Origin: W1P20-047 sp051878795
Lineage (GTDB): Bacteria; Actinomycetota; Coriobacteriia; Coriobacteriales; Eggerthellaceae
Assembly: GCA_051878795.1 (NCBI GenBank)
Contig: JBJEKU010000095.1
Span: 51,037 to 115,036 of the forward strand
Length of the DNA: 64,000 bases
Direction of reading: 5' to 3'
The notes beneath the pieces are model-generated. The model saw only the letters and a program-made list of their open reading frames with translations. It was not told the origin of the DNA and made no database searches. This document shows, piece after piece, positions 1 through 8,270 of the stretch (its first letter is position 1; each line of letters begins with the position of its first letter). The position numbers and the translations under genes were made by a program.

Positions 1-1077
1 CCGCCCATCCCCCGCAGCGGTTTCAGGGGCATCGACGGCTCCCTCCGAAGGCAGCACCGAATCGCGATCGAATAAATTCGCGCCTTCCTTCTCGCCTTCG
101 GACGAAGTCACCGCTTCGGGCGATGGAGTACCTTCCCCGCTATCCGAACCCGACGCGGAACCCGAGCCGGATCCATCCCGGGCAGGATATATCTCGGGAA
201 CGGCAACGGATGCATCGCCTTCATGGCGTGCGCCTGCAGGTTCGTCCGAAGAAACCGAGGACGTGCCTTCTGCACCTTCGGATTCCGGAATAGGCGGCAC
301 GGCAGACCCGCCTTCGCCCTCTTGGGAGCCTCGATCCGCCGAAGGGCGATCGCTTTCGGTTCGATGGAGGAATCCGAACCCACGGGCGGGTTTTTCCTCC
401 CCTTCTTCAGCTTCGCCCTTTTCCCGGGCACGTTTGGCCGCGGGCCTGCGGAAGAGACGGGAATCGCCCCGTCCGTCGCCGACCTTGCCGTCATCCGCTT
501 CTTCGCCGCCCATTGCGGCTGCCGTCTGCTTCAGGACCTTTTCGTCGTAGGCGATCATCTCGATCGAATCGTCTTCCCCGGGCAAACCAGAAGCCGCACT
601 GAACAGGCCCTTCAGCAAAGAAGCGGGAATGCGCTTCTTCTGCTTGGGAGCAGGGACCTCGCGCGCGGATGCCGCGGCGAAGGCGACGATCGCCTGGTCG
701 GGAGTGAGCGATGCAACCGACTCCCGACCCTTGGGAGCCGCGTTGGCGGGCTTTCCTTCGGAAACAGTGCCGCCCACCCCTTCGAGAACAGCATCTCCAA
801 CGCGTGCAGGATCGCCTTCACCGGAAGACGCAGCGGAGCGATCTTCATCCGTAGAGGCTTCGGATCGCGCCCTGCGCGCCGCCTCGTGTTCTCGGCGGAT
901 CTGATCGAGCGGAATCGCGACATGCGCGATGCGCTGGGTCCCTTCTACTGCGCCTTCGCTTCGGACAGCCTCCCGGGAATCGGCTTCGGACTTACCGCCT
1001 GCCAATGCCTCATTGCGGTCCCTCTTCTCGTTTCCCGCACTCGGACGTCGTTTGTTCGTATCGTTATTCAAAGCCAT
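1..1077 (-). CDS. Acidic low-complexity protein, C-terminus outside window
   Basis: An uninterrupted minus-strand frame starts at the ATG at 1077, 8 nt after the murA stop, and runs off the left edge, so at least 359 residues are present and the 3' end is missing. The visible part is hydrophilic and rich in Glu, Ala, Ser and Gly, with charged stretches such as EKGEAEEGEE and a run of alternating Gly/Ser. It contains no membrane segment or catalytic motif, and looks like a long disordered cytoplasmic N-terminus. The short gap suggests co-transcription with murA. The missing C-terminus could be an anchored envelope domain, but nothing visible shows it, so I give no function. Confidence 0.7.
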   Translation of the reverse strand, partial: MALNNDTNKRRPSAGNEKRDRNEALAGGKSEADSREAVRSEGAVEGTQRIAHVAIPLDQIRREHEAARRARSEASTDEDRSAASSGEGDPARVGDAVLEGVGGTVSEGKPANAAPKGRESVASLTPDQAIVAFAAASAREVPAPKQKKRIPASLLKGLFSAASGLPGEDDSIEMIAYDEKVLKQTAAAMGGEEADDGKVGDGRGDSRLFRRPAAKRAREKGEAEEGEEKPARGFGFLHRTESDRPSADRGSQEGEGGSAVPPIPESEGAEGTSSVSSDEPAGARHEGDASVAVPEIYPARDGSGSGSASGSDSGEGTPSPEAVTSSEGEKEGANLFDRDSVLPSEGAVDAPETAAGDGR

Positions 1078-1085
1078 CGGAAACC

Positions 1086-2369
1086 CTAGAGCTCGCTATC
1101 TTCCACGACGACGCGCTCCACCTTCGCCCCCAGGCTTGCAAGCTTCCCGACGTAATCCTCGTAGCCGCGGTCGATATGCTTGATGTTATGCACCCTGGTG
1201 GTACCTTCGGCAATCAAGCCACCCAGCACCAACGCGGCTCCGGCACGCAGGTCGGTAGCCTCGACATCGGCGCCCTGCAGGCGGGACACCCCGCGCACCA
1301 GGGCATGGTGATCCTCGATGGTCACATCGGCACCCATGCGGGACATTTCCGCGGCAACCATGAAGCGGTTCTCGAAGACGTTTTCGGTGATGATCGAATT
1401 ACCTTGGGCAAGCGTGGTGAGCAGCATGAATTGCGCCTGCAAGTCGGTAGGGAAGCCAGGATGGGGCAGGGTCTGGATATCGACTGCCTGCAAGGGGGAT
1501 TCGCGTCGTACGGTAACGGAATCGGAGGAGGTTTCCACCTCGCATCCCATCGCGCGGAGCTTCATGATCGCCATGCGCAGATGATCGGGATTGACTCCTT
1601 CCACCGTAAGGGGCCCGCCCATAAGCGCTCCGCCCACCAGGAAGGTTCCCGCCTCGATGCGGTCTCCTACGGTAACATGCTCGCAAGGATGCATGCTGGA
1701 AAGCGGCACGCCCTCGATGCGTATGCATGCGGTGCCGGCACCGGTGATACGCGCACCCATGGCATTGAGCATGTTCGCAAGGTCTTCGATTTCGGGCTCG
1801 CGCGCAGCATTATCGATGATGGTGACGCCTTCGGCAACGACGGCGGCCATCATGGTGTTTTCCGTAGCTCCGACAGAAGGGAATTCGAGCATGACCGTGC
1901 CGCCATGCAGCCCGTTGGGGGTACTCGCAACCAGAAAGCCGTGGTCGTTTTCGAAATGAACGCCCAGCTGCTGCATGCCGACCAAGTGCATGTCGATCTT
2001 GCGGGCGCCGATCTGGCAACCGCCGGGCATGGCGACCTCGGCACTGCCGAACCTACCCACCAAAGGGCCGAGAACCGAAATGCTCGCCCTCATCTTGGAA
2101 ACCAGGTTGTAGGGCGTCTTGCAGCTGTCGACATGAGAGGTGTCGATAGTAAGCGTATGCCCCTGCCGCTCGACCTGCGAACCGAGACAACGCAGTACTT
2201 CCGCCATGATGGAAATGTCGGAAATCAACGGAACATTATGGATAACGGTCTTTCCCTGACCGAGAAGCGATGCCGCAACCAGCTTGAGTGCGGAGTTCTT
2301 CGCACCCGACACTCTGACTGTGCCGGTGAGGTTCTCGCTTTCGTGGGCGACGATAATCTCTTCGGGCAT
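1086..2369 (-). CDS. murA: UDP-N-acetylglucosamine 1-carboxyvinyltransferase MurA
   Basis: The 427-residue product transfers enolpyruvate from PEP to UDP-GlcNAc, the first committed cytoplasmic step of peptidoglycan synthesis. The N-terminus carries the family signature SGAKNSALK (about residues 20-28). The catalytic Cys lies in [14 protein letters not shown], the loop that fosfomycin alkylates, and Cys rather than Asp at this position predicts a fosfomycin-sensitive enzyme. Length is normal for the family. The start is preceded by AAGG at a suitable distance. The acidic protein follows 8 nt downstream. Confidence 0.95.
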   Translation of the reverse strand: MPEEIIVAHESENLTGTVRVSGAKNSALKLVAASLLGQGKTVIHNVPLISDISIMAEVLRCLGSQVERQGHTLTIDTSHVDSCKTPYNLVSKMRASISVLGPLVGRFGSAEVAMPGGCQIGARKIDMHLVGMQQLGVHFENDHGFLVASTPNGLHGGTVMLEFPSVGATENTMMAAVVAEGVTIIDNAAREPEIEDLANMLNAMGARITGAGTACIRIEGVPLSSMHPCEHVTVGDRIEAGTFLVGGALMGGPLTVEGVNPDHLRMAIMKLRAMGCEVETSSDSVTVRRESPLQAVDIQTLPHPGFPTDLQAQFMLLTTLAQGNSIITENVFENRFMVAAEMSRMGADVTIEDHHALVRGVSRLQGADVEATDLRAGAALVLGGLIAEGTTRVHNIKHIDRGYEDYVGKLASLGAKVERVVVEDSEL

Positions 2370-2431
2370 TTCAACCTTCTTACCAGTACGTACTCTTCAG
2401 CATCAGAAAGTATCCCACGGGAATGGGGTAG

Positions 2432-2480
2432 AAAAAAACCCGCCCCTCTGACTCACATACAGAAAGCAGAAGGGCGGGCT
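2432..2480 (-). terminator. Rho-independent terminator after tsf
   Basis: Read on the minus strand, AGCCCGCCCTTCTG pairs with CAGAGGGGCGGGTT across a loop of about 20 nt and is followed by a run of seven T. It lies just after the tsf stop and would end the rpsB-tsf transcript before murA. Confidence 0.85.
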
Positions 2481-2501
2481 TGCGGCTGGGAATTCTTCAG
2501 A

Positions 2502-3368
2502 TTATTCGCCCAGAGCGATGCGCGCGAAGGAAACGACCTTGATGTCGTCGCCGATTTCCTTGGCAGCAGCAGCGATGTGATCGGCAACGGTGATGTCGGG
2601 GTTCTTGACGAAGTCCTGGTTTACCAGGCAGCTTTCCTTGTAGAACTTAGCCATACGACCGGTAGCGATCTTTTCCTGGATGGCCTCGGGCTTGCCGGAT
2701 TCAGCGGCCTGGGCCTTGTAGATGCTGAACTCGTGCTCGCGGATTTCCTCGGGAACGCTGTTCTCGTCCAGGGAAACAGGGGAGGTAGCTGCGATCTGCA
2801 TTGCAACGTCCTTGCCCATTGTCAGGAAGCGGGCGTCCTCGGCGGTAGCGGCGTTGTCGAAGTTGAATGCAACCAGAACGCCGATCTTACCGTTCATGTG
2901 CAGGTAGGGAACCAGTGCGCCGGTGCCTTCGATCTCAACGCGTGCGAAGTTGGAGATCTGCATGTTCTCGCCGATGATGTGGATAGCCTCGGTCAGGGCA
3001 TCCTGGACCTTGACGCCGTCGACTTCGCTCTCGAGCAGGGCCTCGACGTTTTCGGGCTTGTTGGCCAGAACGGCAGCGGTGAAGCTGTTCGCATAATCCT
3101 GGAACTTGTCGGTCAGGGCCACGAAGTCGGTTTCGCAGTTCACCTGGCAGACAGCGCCTGCGTTGCCATCGACGATTGCGCAAACGCGACCCTCGTTGGT
3201 GGCACGGCCGGCCTTCTTTGCAGCCTGGGCCAGGCCGCGGGTACGCAGTACGTCAACGGCAGCATCCATGTCGCCGTCGGCCTCAACCAGAGCCTTCTTG
3301 CATTCCAGCATACCAGCGCCGGTCATTTCGCGGAGTTCCTTAACCATTGCGGCAGTGATCTGAGCCAT
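2502..3368 (-). CDS. tsf: Translation elongation factor Ts
   Basis: EF-Ts exchanges GDP for GTP on EF-Tu in the cytoplasm. The 288-residue product opens with the UBA-like helical region (VKELREMTGAGMLECKKAL). It carries the EF-Tu contact motif TDFV in NCETDFVALTDKF near residue 80, followed by the dimerisation and core domain. Length matches the family. It follows rpsB by 72 nt, the classical bacterial pairing, with a hairpin in the gap. The ATG at 3368 is preceded by AGAAAGGAACG. Confidence 0.96.
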   Translation of the reverse strand: MAQITAAMVKELREMTGAGMLECKKALVEADGDMDAAVDVLRTRGLAQAAKKAGRATNEGRVCAIVDGNAGAVCQVNCETDFVALTDKFQDYANSFTAAVLANKPENVEALLESEVDGVKVQDALTEAIHIIGENMQISNFARVEIEGTGALVPYLHMNGKIGVLVAFNFDNAATAEDARFLTMGKDVAMQIAATSPVSLDENSVPEEIREHEFSIYKAQAAESGKPEAIQEKIATGRMAKFYKESCLVNQDFVKNPDITVADHIAAAAKEIGDDIKVVSFARIALGE

Positions 3369-3395
3369 GGTTTCGTTCCTTTCTGGTCTTTCTCG

Positions 3396-3427
3396 GAAAA
3401 AGCGGCGTCTCGTAGAAGGGACGCCGC
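3396..3427 (-). terminator. Intercistronic hairpin with U-tract between rpsB and tsf
   Basis: On the minus strand GCGGCGTC pairs with GACGCCGC around a short loop and is followed by TTTTT. This has the form of an intrinsic terminator lying between two co-oriented translation genes, so it probably lowers tsf expression relative to rpsB by partial termination, or protects the rpsB mRNA 3' end. Confidence 0.7.
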
Positions 3428-3440
3428 ATGGTGTTCTTGC

Positions 3441-4211
3441 TTATTCAGCAGCTGCTTCCTGTGCGGGAGCCTCTTCTGCGGCAGCTTCCTCGCCGGCCAT
3501 TTCCTCGACGGAAACGGGAGCGCCGATGCCTGCGATGACTGCTGCGGCGATGAAGTTCGCCATCAGCTTGACGGAACGGATCGCGTCGTCGTTTGCGGGG
3601 ATGCCGTAATCGACTTCATCGGGATCGCAGTTGGTATCCAGGGTGCCCACAACGGGGATGTTCAGACGATGGGCCTCGCGGATGGCGATATCCTCGCGAT
3701 TGGTGTCGATGACGAAGATAGCGTCGGGAACGCGCTTCATGTTGCGGATGCCGTTGAGGTTGGTCTGCAGCTTCAGCAGTTCCTTGCGGAGCAGGATGCG
3801 TTCCTTCTTGGGACGCAGTTCCATGGTGCCGTCGGCTTCCCAAGCCTCCAGCTGCTCCATGCGCTGGACGCGCTCGCGGATGGTGGCGAAGTTGGTCAGC
3901 ATACCGCCCAGCCAACGAGCGTTGACGTAGGGCATGCCGCAGCTGTTAGCAGCCTCGGCGATGGTCTCCTGAGCCTGCTTCTTAGTGCCGACGAACAGCA
4001 CGGTGCCGCCCTTGGCAGCCAGGTTGGAAACGAAGGTGTAAGCATCGTCCATGCCAACCAGGGTCTTCTTCAGGTCGATGATGTAGATGTCGCCGCGGTT
4101 GCCGAAGATGTACTGCTTCATCTTGGGATTCCAGCGACGGGTCTGATGGCCGAAATGAGCACCAGCATCGAGCAGCGTCTTAAGGCTGATCTTTTCCATT
4201 GTTTTCTCCAT
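3441..4211 (-). CDS. rpsB: 30S ribosomal protein S2
   Basis: S2 is a late-assembling protein of the small ribosomal subunit and is needed to recruit S1. The protein shows the S2 signatures [19 protein letters not shown] near the start and the conserved [22 protein letters not shown] region (seen here as [19 protein letters not shown]) near residue 200. A short Ala/Glu-rich acidic tail follows, which is common in actinobacteria. Two starts are possible: ATG 4211 has AGAGGA seven bases upstream, and ATG 4199 has GGAG upstream. I list the longer one. It is first in the rpsB-tsf unit. Confidence 0.96.
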   Translation of the reverse strand: MEKTMEKISLKTLLDAGAHFGHQTRRWNPKMKQYIFGNRGDIYIIDLKKTLVGMDDAYTFVSNLAAKGGTVLFVGTKKQAQETIAEAANSCGMPYVNARWLGGMLTNFATIRERVQRMEQLEAWEADGTMELRPKKERILLRKELLKLQTNLNGIRNMKRVPDAIFVIDTNREDIAIREAHRLNIPVVGTLDTNCDPDEVDYGIPANDDAIRSVKLMANFIAAAVIAGIGAPVSVEEMAGEEAAAEEAPAQEAAAE

Positions 4212-4301
4212 TCGTTAGTCCTCTGCATGCCATCGCCCCCGACCTGCAACCCGCGTACGGGCCACTGGCAGCATCGAGTCCGACATGCATGTGAAATTAG
4301 A

Positions 4302-4339
4302 AGCCCGAACAGTTTACTCTCACCTGTCCGGGCCTGCAA
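4302..4339 (-). promoter_or_regulatory. Putative rpsB promoter overlapping a stem-loop
   Basis: On the minus strand TTGCAG (4334-4339), a 17-nt spacer and TAAACT (4311-4316) form a plausible sigma-70-like promoter about 100 nt before rpsB. The same stretch holds a ten-pair inverted repeat (GCCCGGACAG / CTGTTCGGGC with one G-U pair) around an 11-nt loop. If the promoter is real, the repeat could be an operator. If transcription starts further upstream, it would be a leader hairpin. Confidence 0.4.
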
Positions 4340-4412
4340 GTCATTTGATGATTACGTGAACGGAACAGAGCCAAAGTGCCTCGCCGCGCGAAACAACCGC
4401 GATCCGCACTGC

Positions 4413-4447
4413 AAAAACAACCCGGGCAGCTGCCCGGGTCGTTTTTT
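4413..4447 (-). terminator. Bidirectional terminator after AGCS symporter gene
   Basis: A perfect CCCGGGCAGCTGCCCGGG palindrome extends into flanking pairs and has a T-tract on both strands (TTGTTTTTT on minus, CGTTTTTT on plus). It lies 28 nt after the symporter stop codon and insulates it from rpsB. Confidence 0.85.
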
Positions 4448-4474
4448 CACTTGTTGTCCGACGAATCGGGAATC

Positions 4475-6019
4475 CTACTTGTCGGAAAGCATGGGGATGG
4501 GCTCATCGTCTACCTCGTCCAGGTTGTCGTCCCAGACGTAATGCTTGGTATCCTTCACGATCACCCTTGCCAGGGCCCAGATGGCGATGACGTTGGGTAC
4601 CACCATCAGGCCGTTCATGACGTCCGAGAAGTCCCAGGCCAGCGAGGTGATCTCGGGTCCGATGCCCACTCCTACGGCACCCAGGGCGCCGAAGAACACG
4701 AAGCACAGGAACAGGATCTGGTAGGGGCGGATGCCCTTCTTGCCGAACAGGTAGGCGACCACGCGGTTGCCGTACCAGCTCCAACCCAGCAAGGTGGTGT
4801 AGCTGAAGCTGATCATGCCGACGACCAGGATGATCGGCCCCAGGACGGGAATCTGGTCGAATACCCCGGTGGTAAGCTCCAAGCCCTTGGTAAAGCCGGA
4901 AAGGAGCACGCTTTCCGAGCCCAGGCTGCCGGCCATCGCTGCCATGGTTGCCGAGTCGCCCACGGCAAGCGCGTTGGTTGCCTGGTACATCGCGGAAAGG
5001 TCGGGGCTGGCAAGGATGGAGCTGACCAGAGTGATGCCGGTGATCGCGCAGATGACGACGGTATCCCACAGGGTGCCGGTCATGGAAACGAGTGCCTGGC
5101 GCGCAGGGTTGCGGGTGGTGGCGTTCGCCGCCGCGAGGGGCGCGGAACCCATGCCGGACTCGTTCGAGAACAGGCCGCGTGCCGCACCGAATCGCAGCGC
5201 ACTCGCAACCGCGAAGCCTGCCCCGCCGCCGACCATGGCCTTGGGAGTGAAAGCGCAGACCACGATCCACTTGATGGCTTCGAGCACATGGGATGCGTTC
5301 ATGATGAGGATCACGATGCAACCGAGCACATAGAACATCGCCATGAAGGGAACGAGCTTCTCGCAGACGTTCGCGATGCCGCGGATACCGCCGAAGATGA
5401 CCAGCGCCACCGCAACCACCAGCACGATGCCGAAGATGACCGACATCATCATATTGGTTCCGTCTGGGTCGAAGTAATGCTGCGCGATGCCCACCACGGA
5501 ATTGGACTGGGCGATGCCGCCGATACCGAAGGATGCAAGCGCTGCGAACAGGGCGAACAGGACGGCGACCACCTTGGCCCATTTCTTGCCGGGGAAGCCG
5601 CGCTCGAGAGCGTACATGGCGCCGCCCAGCATGTCGCCCGCATGGTCGCGTACGCGGTATTTAACGGAAATGAAGGTTTCGGCATACTTGGTGGCGATGC
5701 CGAAGACGCCGATGATCCACATCCAGAAGATGGCGCCGACACCGCCGGATACCACAGCCGTCGCCACACCCACGATGTTTCCGGTTCCGATGGTTGCCGA
5801 AAGCGCCGTGGTAAGCGCTCCGAACTGGCTCACGTTGCCTTCCGCCTGGGAATCCTTGGACAAGGAAAGCTTGATGCCCGTCAACAGCTTGCGCTGGATG
5901 AAGCCGGTCCTGAACGTCATGTACAGATGGGTGCCGACCAGCACGATGATGAGCGGCAATCCCCAAAGCCAACCATCGATTGCGGAGATCACGCCGTGTA
6001 TCGCGGTTATCGTCTCCAT
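4475..6019 (-). CDS. AGCS-family Na+:alanine/amino-acid symporter
   Basis: The 514-residue product is a multi-pass membrane carrier that imports alanine or glycine with sodium. Family marks are the N-terminal hydrophobic segment with GLPLIIVLVGTHLYMTFRTGF, the GTGNIVGVATAV sodium-site motif, GAIFWMWI, and the FSNESGMGSAPLAAA segment. About ten membrane helices follow the usual AGCS pattern. An upstream ATG at 6088 lacks a ribosome site, whereas the ATG at 6019 is preceded by GGAAGGGGAGG, so I choose the latter. The gene is monocistronic and divergent from ecfA1. The exact substrate cannot be read from sequence. Confidence 0.88.
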   Translation of the reverse strand: METITAIHGVISAIDGWLWGLPLIIVLVGTHLYMTFRTGFIQRKLLTGIKLSLSKDSQAEGNVSQFGALTTALSATIGTGNIVGVATAVVSGGVGAIFWMWIIGVFGIATKYAETFISVKYRVRDHAGDMLGGAMYALERGFPGKKWAKVVAVLFALFAALASFGIGGIAQSNSVVGIAQHYFDPDGTNMMMSVIFGIVLVVAVALVIFGGIRGIANVCEKLVPFMAMFYVLGCIVILIMNASHVLEAIKWIVVCAFTPKAMVGGGAGFAVASALRFGAARGLFSNESGMGSAPLAAANATTRNPARQALVSMTGTLWDTVVICAITGITLVSSILASPDLSAMYQATNALAVGDSATMAAMAGSLGSESVLLSGFTKGLELTTGVFDQIPVLGPIILVVGMISFSYTTLLGWSWYGNRVVAYLFGKKGIRPYQILFLCFVFFGALGAVGVGIGPEITSLAWDFSDVMNGLMVVPNVIAIWALARVIVKDTKHYVWDDNLDEVDDEPIPMLSDK

Positions 6020-6088
6020 GCCTCCCCTTCCCTTCCTAAAGGACTGAAAACTGCGCTGCCCCGGCGATTCGGTAGCAACGGAAATCAC

Positions 6089-6118
6089 GCTATACTAGGC
6101 GAATTGCCATTACGTAAA
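6089..6118 (-). promoter_or_regulatory. Putative promoter of AGCS symporter gene
   Basis: On the minus strand TTTACG (6113-6118), 18 nt and TATAGC (6089-6094) resemble -35 and -10 boxes. They lie about 70 nt before the start codon chosen for the symporter. Confidence 0.4.
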
Positions 6119-6254
6119 CGTTTCGGCAGGCTGCCCATACGGTGTTTCGCTAGGGCATAAGCTTTTCCATATACCGAAGCCGGACAGCACCCGAAACGAT
6201 GCAACCCGCAGAAACCCAACGGAAGGAAACGGGCGATACGCCCGGAAGGAAGCC

Positions 6255-7085
6255 ATGATCACCTTCGAACATGCGAGCTTTACCTACCCATCGGGCACCA
6301 AGGCGCTCGATGACGTGAGCTTGACCATCGGGAAAGGGGAATTCGCCTGCCTGCTCGGTGGAAACGGGAGCGGGAAGAGCACCCTTGCAAAGCACATGAA
6401 CGCACTGCTCTTCCCCAGCGAGGGAACGGTACGCATCTGCGGGATGGACACCCGCGATCCAAAAGCACTGTTCCCTATCCGCTCGAAGGTGGGGATGGTC
6501 TTCCAGAACCCCGAAGACCAGCTGGTCGCAAGTCCTGTAGAGAACGAAGTCGCCTTCGGGCCCGAAAACCTGGGACTCCCCCCGCAGGAGATACGCAGCC
6601 GCGTTACCTGGGCACTGGAAAGCGTCGGGCTCGCCGGATTCGAACAGCGCGACACCGCTGCGCTTTCCGGAGGCCAAAAGCAACGCCTTGCGATAGCAGG
6701 GGCGCTTGCCATGCACCCGCAGGTCCTCATCCTCGATGAGGCGAGCGCCATGCTCGATCCTCGGGGCAGGATCGAGCTGATGGAAGTCTGCAAGAAACTC
6801 CATTCCCACGGAATGACCATCATCATGGTCACCCATTCCATGGACGAGGCATCCTGCGCCGAACGCGTCATCATCCTGGACCGCGGTCGCATCGCCGCCC
6901 AGGGAAGCCCCGATGAGGTGCTCCGCGACGAAGGGCGCCTGCGCGAATTCAAGCTGGAAGCGCCCTTCTCCGTGAAACTTGCCTGCGCCCTTCAGCGCAG
7001 AGGCGTACCGGCGGAAGCCAGCACAGATACCCGACGCCTGATCGGGCGTCTCATCGCCTTGAAGGAGGATCGATGCTCTCGCTAG
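6255..7085 (+). CDS. ecfA1: ECF transporter ATPase EcfA1
   Basis: This 276-residue ABC ATPase powers energy-coupling-factor vitamin and metal uptake at the cytoplasmic face. Walker A is GGNGSGKST (about residue 36), the Q-loop lies in VGMVFQNPEDQ, the signature is LSGGQKQR, Walker B is VLILDEASAMLD and the switch His is in MVTHSM. The DEASAMLD form is typical of the A1 subunit, with the A2 subunit encoded immediately downstream in a 13-nt overlap. GGAAGG precedes the start. No ecfT gene follows. Confidence 0.9.
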   Translation: MITFEHASFTYPSGTKALDDVSLTIGKGEFACLLGGNGSGKSTLAKHMNALLFPSEGTVRICGMDTRDPKALFPIRSKVGMVFQNPEDQLVASPVENEVAFGPENLGLPPQEIRSRVTWALESVGLAGFEQRDTAALSGGQKQRLAIAGALAMHPQVLILDEASAMLDPRGRIELMEVCKKLHSHGMTIIMVTHSMDEASCAERVIILDRGRIAAQGSPDEVLRDEGRLREFKLEAPFSVKLACALQRRGVPAEASTDTRRLIGRLIALKEDRCSR

Positions 7086-7924
7086 AAAACGTATCCTTCA
7101 GCTATTCGGGCGATCCCGAGCGTACGGGCGAATGGGCCCTGCGCGACGTGAGCCTATCCGTTGGGGAAGGCGAATTCCTGGGAATCGCGGGGCCCACGGG
7201 CAGCGGGAAGAGCACGCTTTCGCAGGTGCTCTGCGGCCTGGTCGAACCCGCAACGGGATCCGTCCTCTTCGACGGGAAACCTCTCGCCTGGGACCGCCGG
7301 GCAAAAACCCCCCGGGCACGCGTGGGCATGGCCTTCCAATACCCGGAACGACAGCTGTTCGGGGCGAGCGTGATCGAGGATGTCGCCTTCGGGCCGAAGA
7401 ACCTGGGAGCCGGGCACGAAGAGGCCGTGCATTGCGCCGAAGAGGCGCTGAAGCGAGTCGGGCTCGTCCCGGACCGTATCGGAAACGCCAACCCCTTCCA
7501 GCTTTCCGGAGGCCAGCAGCGCAAGGTCGCCCTCGCGGGAATCCTCGCGATGCGCCCTTCCATCCTGGTTCTCGACGAACCCGCAGCCGGCCTGGATCCG
7601 ATTGCCCACGAAGAGATCATGGAGCTGGTAGCGTGCCTCCATATCCGTGACGGACTGGGCATCGTCATGGTTTCCCACTCGATGCAGGACATCACCCAGC
7701 TGTGCCAGCGTATGATCGTTCTCAACCAAGGGAGCATTTTCGCCGAGGGAAGCCCCGCAGAGGTGTTCGCTGACGCAAAGCGCATCGAATCGATCGGGCT
7801 CGCATTGCCCCGCGCCCTGGATTTCGCCCGGGAATTGGAGAAGGCAGGGATGCCCCTGCCTTCTCTGGATGGTCTTTTCGATGTCGATAGCCTAGCCGAC
7901 GCCATCGCGGATCTGATCCGCTAG
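7073..7924 (+). CDS. ecfA2: ECF transporter ATPase EcfA2
   Basis: The second ATPase of the ECF module has 283 residues. Walker A is GPTGSGKST, the signature is LSGGQQRKVALAG, Walker B is ILVLDEPAAGLDP and the switch His lies in MVSHSMQD. The start overlaps the ecfA1 end by 13 nt, with GGAGG before the ATG, indicating translational coupling and heterodimer formation. In most genomes ecfT (cbiQ) follows, but here the next gene is convergent (DUF1292), so the transmembrane T subunit must be encoded elsewhere. The only S component in the window is BioY. Confidence 0.9.
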   Translation: MLSLENVSFSYSGDPERTGEWALRDVSLSVGEGEFLGIAGPTGSGKSTLSQVLCGLVEPATGSVLFDGKPLAWDRRAKTPRARVGMAFQYPERQLFGASVIEDVAFGPKNLGAGHEEAVHCAEEALKRVGLVPDRIGNANPFQLSGGQQRKVALAGILAMRPSILVLDEPAAGLDPIAHEEIMELVACLHIRDGLGIVMVSHSMQDITQLCQRMIVLNQGSIFAEGSPAEVFADAKRIESIGLALPRALDFARELEKAGMPLPSLDGLFDVDSLADAIADLIR

Positions 7925-7949
7925 CACGATCGGCCGCACGCGGCAGACC

Positions 7950-8270
7950 CTATTCGAAATCGTACAGGTCCTTGGCCGCCTCGCGGAATGCCTGCCAGGC
8001 ATCTTCCGCCACCGCCTCGTCGTCGACGAACTCGAAGCTTTCGGGCTGCCCTTCTTCGTCGAAGCCCACGGCCTGCATGATGACGACCGAGCCGGAAGAG
8101 GTTGCCGGCGCGTCCTCGCTCACGGGGAAGAAGAACGCGTAGCGCAGGTCGTCCAAGATGACCATGCCCAAAAATTCCAAATCGACGCAATCGCCGTTCT
8201 CGTCTTCGAAGCGGAAGACGGCGCCCTCCTCGACGGGAGGACAGAAGTTAGGTGCGCTTCCCTGCCTCAT
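7950..8270 (-). CDS. DUF1292-family small acidic protein
   Basis: This 106-residue acidic soluble protein matches the DUF1292 pattern: a core with FRFEDENGD, VDLEFLGMVILDDLRYAFF, a central VVIMQAV strand and a Glu/Asp-rich C-terminus with FEFVDDEAV. Its ATG directly abuts the secDF stop (TAG-ATG), so translation is coupled to SecDF. The biochemical role of the family is unknown. Cysteines and metal motifs are absent, and the fold is probably all-beta. Confidence 0.75.
   Translation of the reverse strand: MRQGSAPNFCPPVEEGAVFRFEDENGDCVDLEFLGMVILDDLRYAFFFPVSEDAPATSSGSVVIMQAVGFDEEGQPESFEFVDDEAVAEDAWQAFREAAKDLYDFE

Noticed and set aside
1005..4541. A very long plus-strand open frame (1178 codons) over murA, tsf and rpsB
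   Set aside because: It is antisense to three well-recognised genes, has no family features, and exists because of high-GC third positions.
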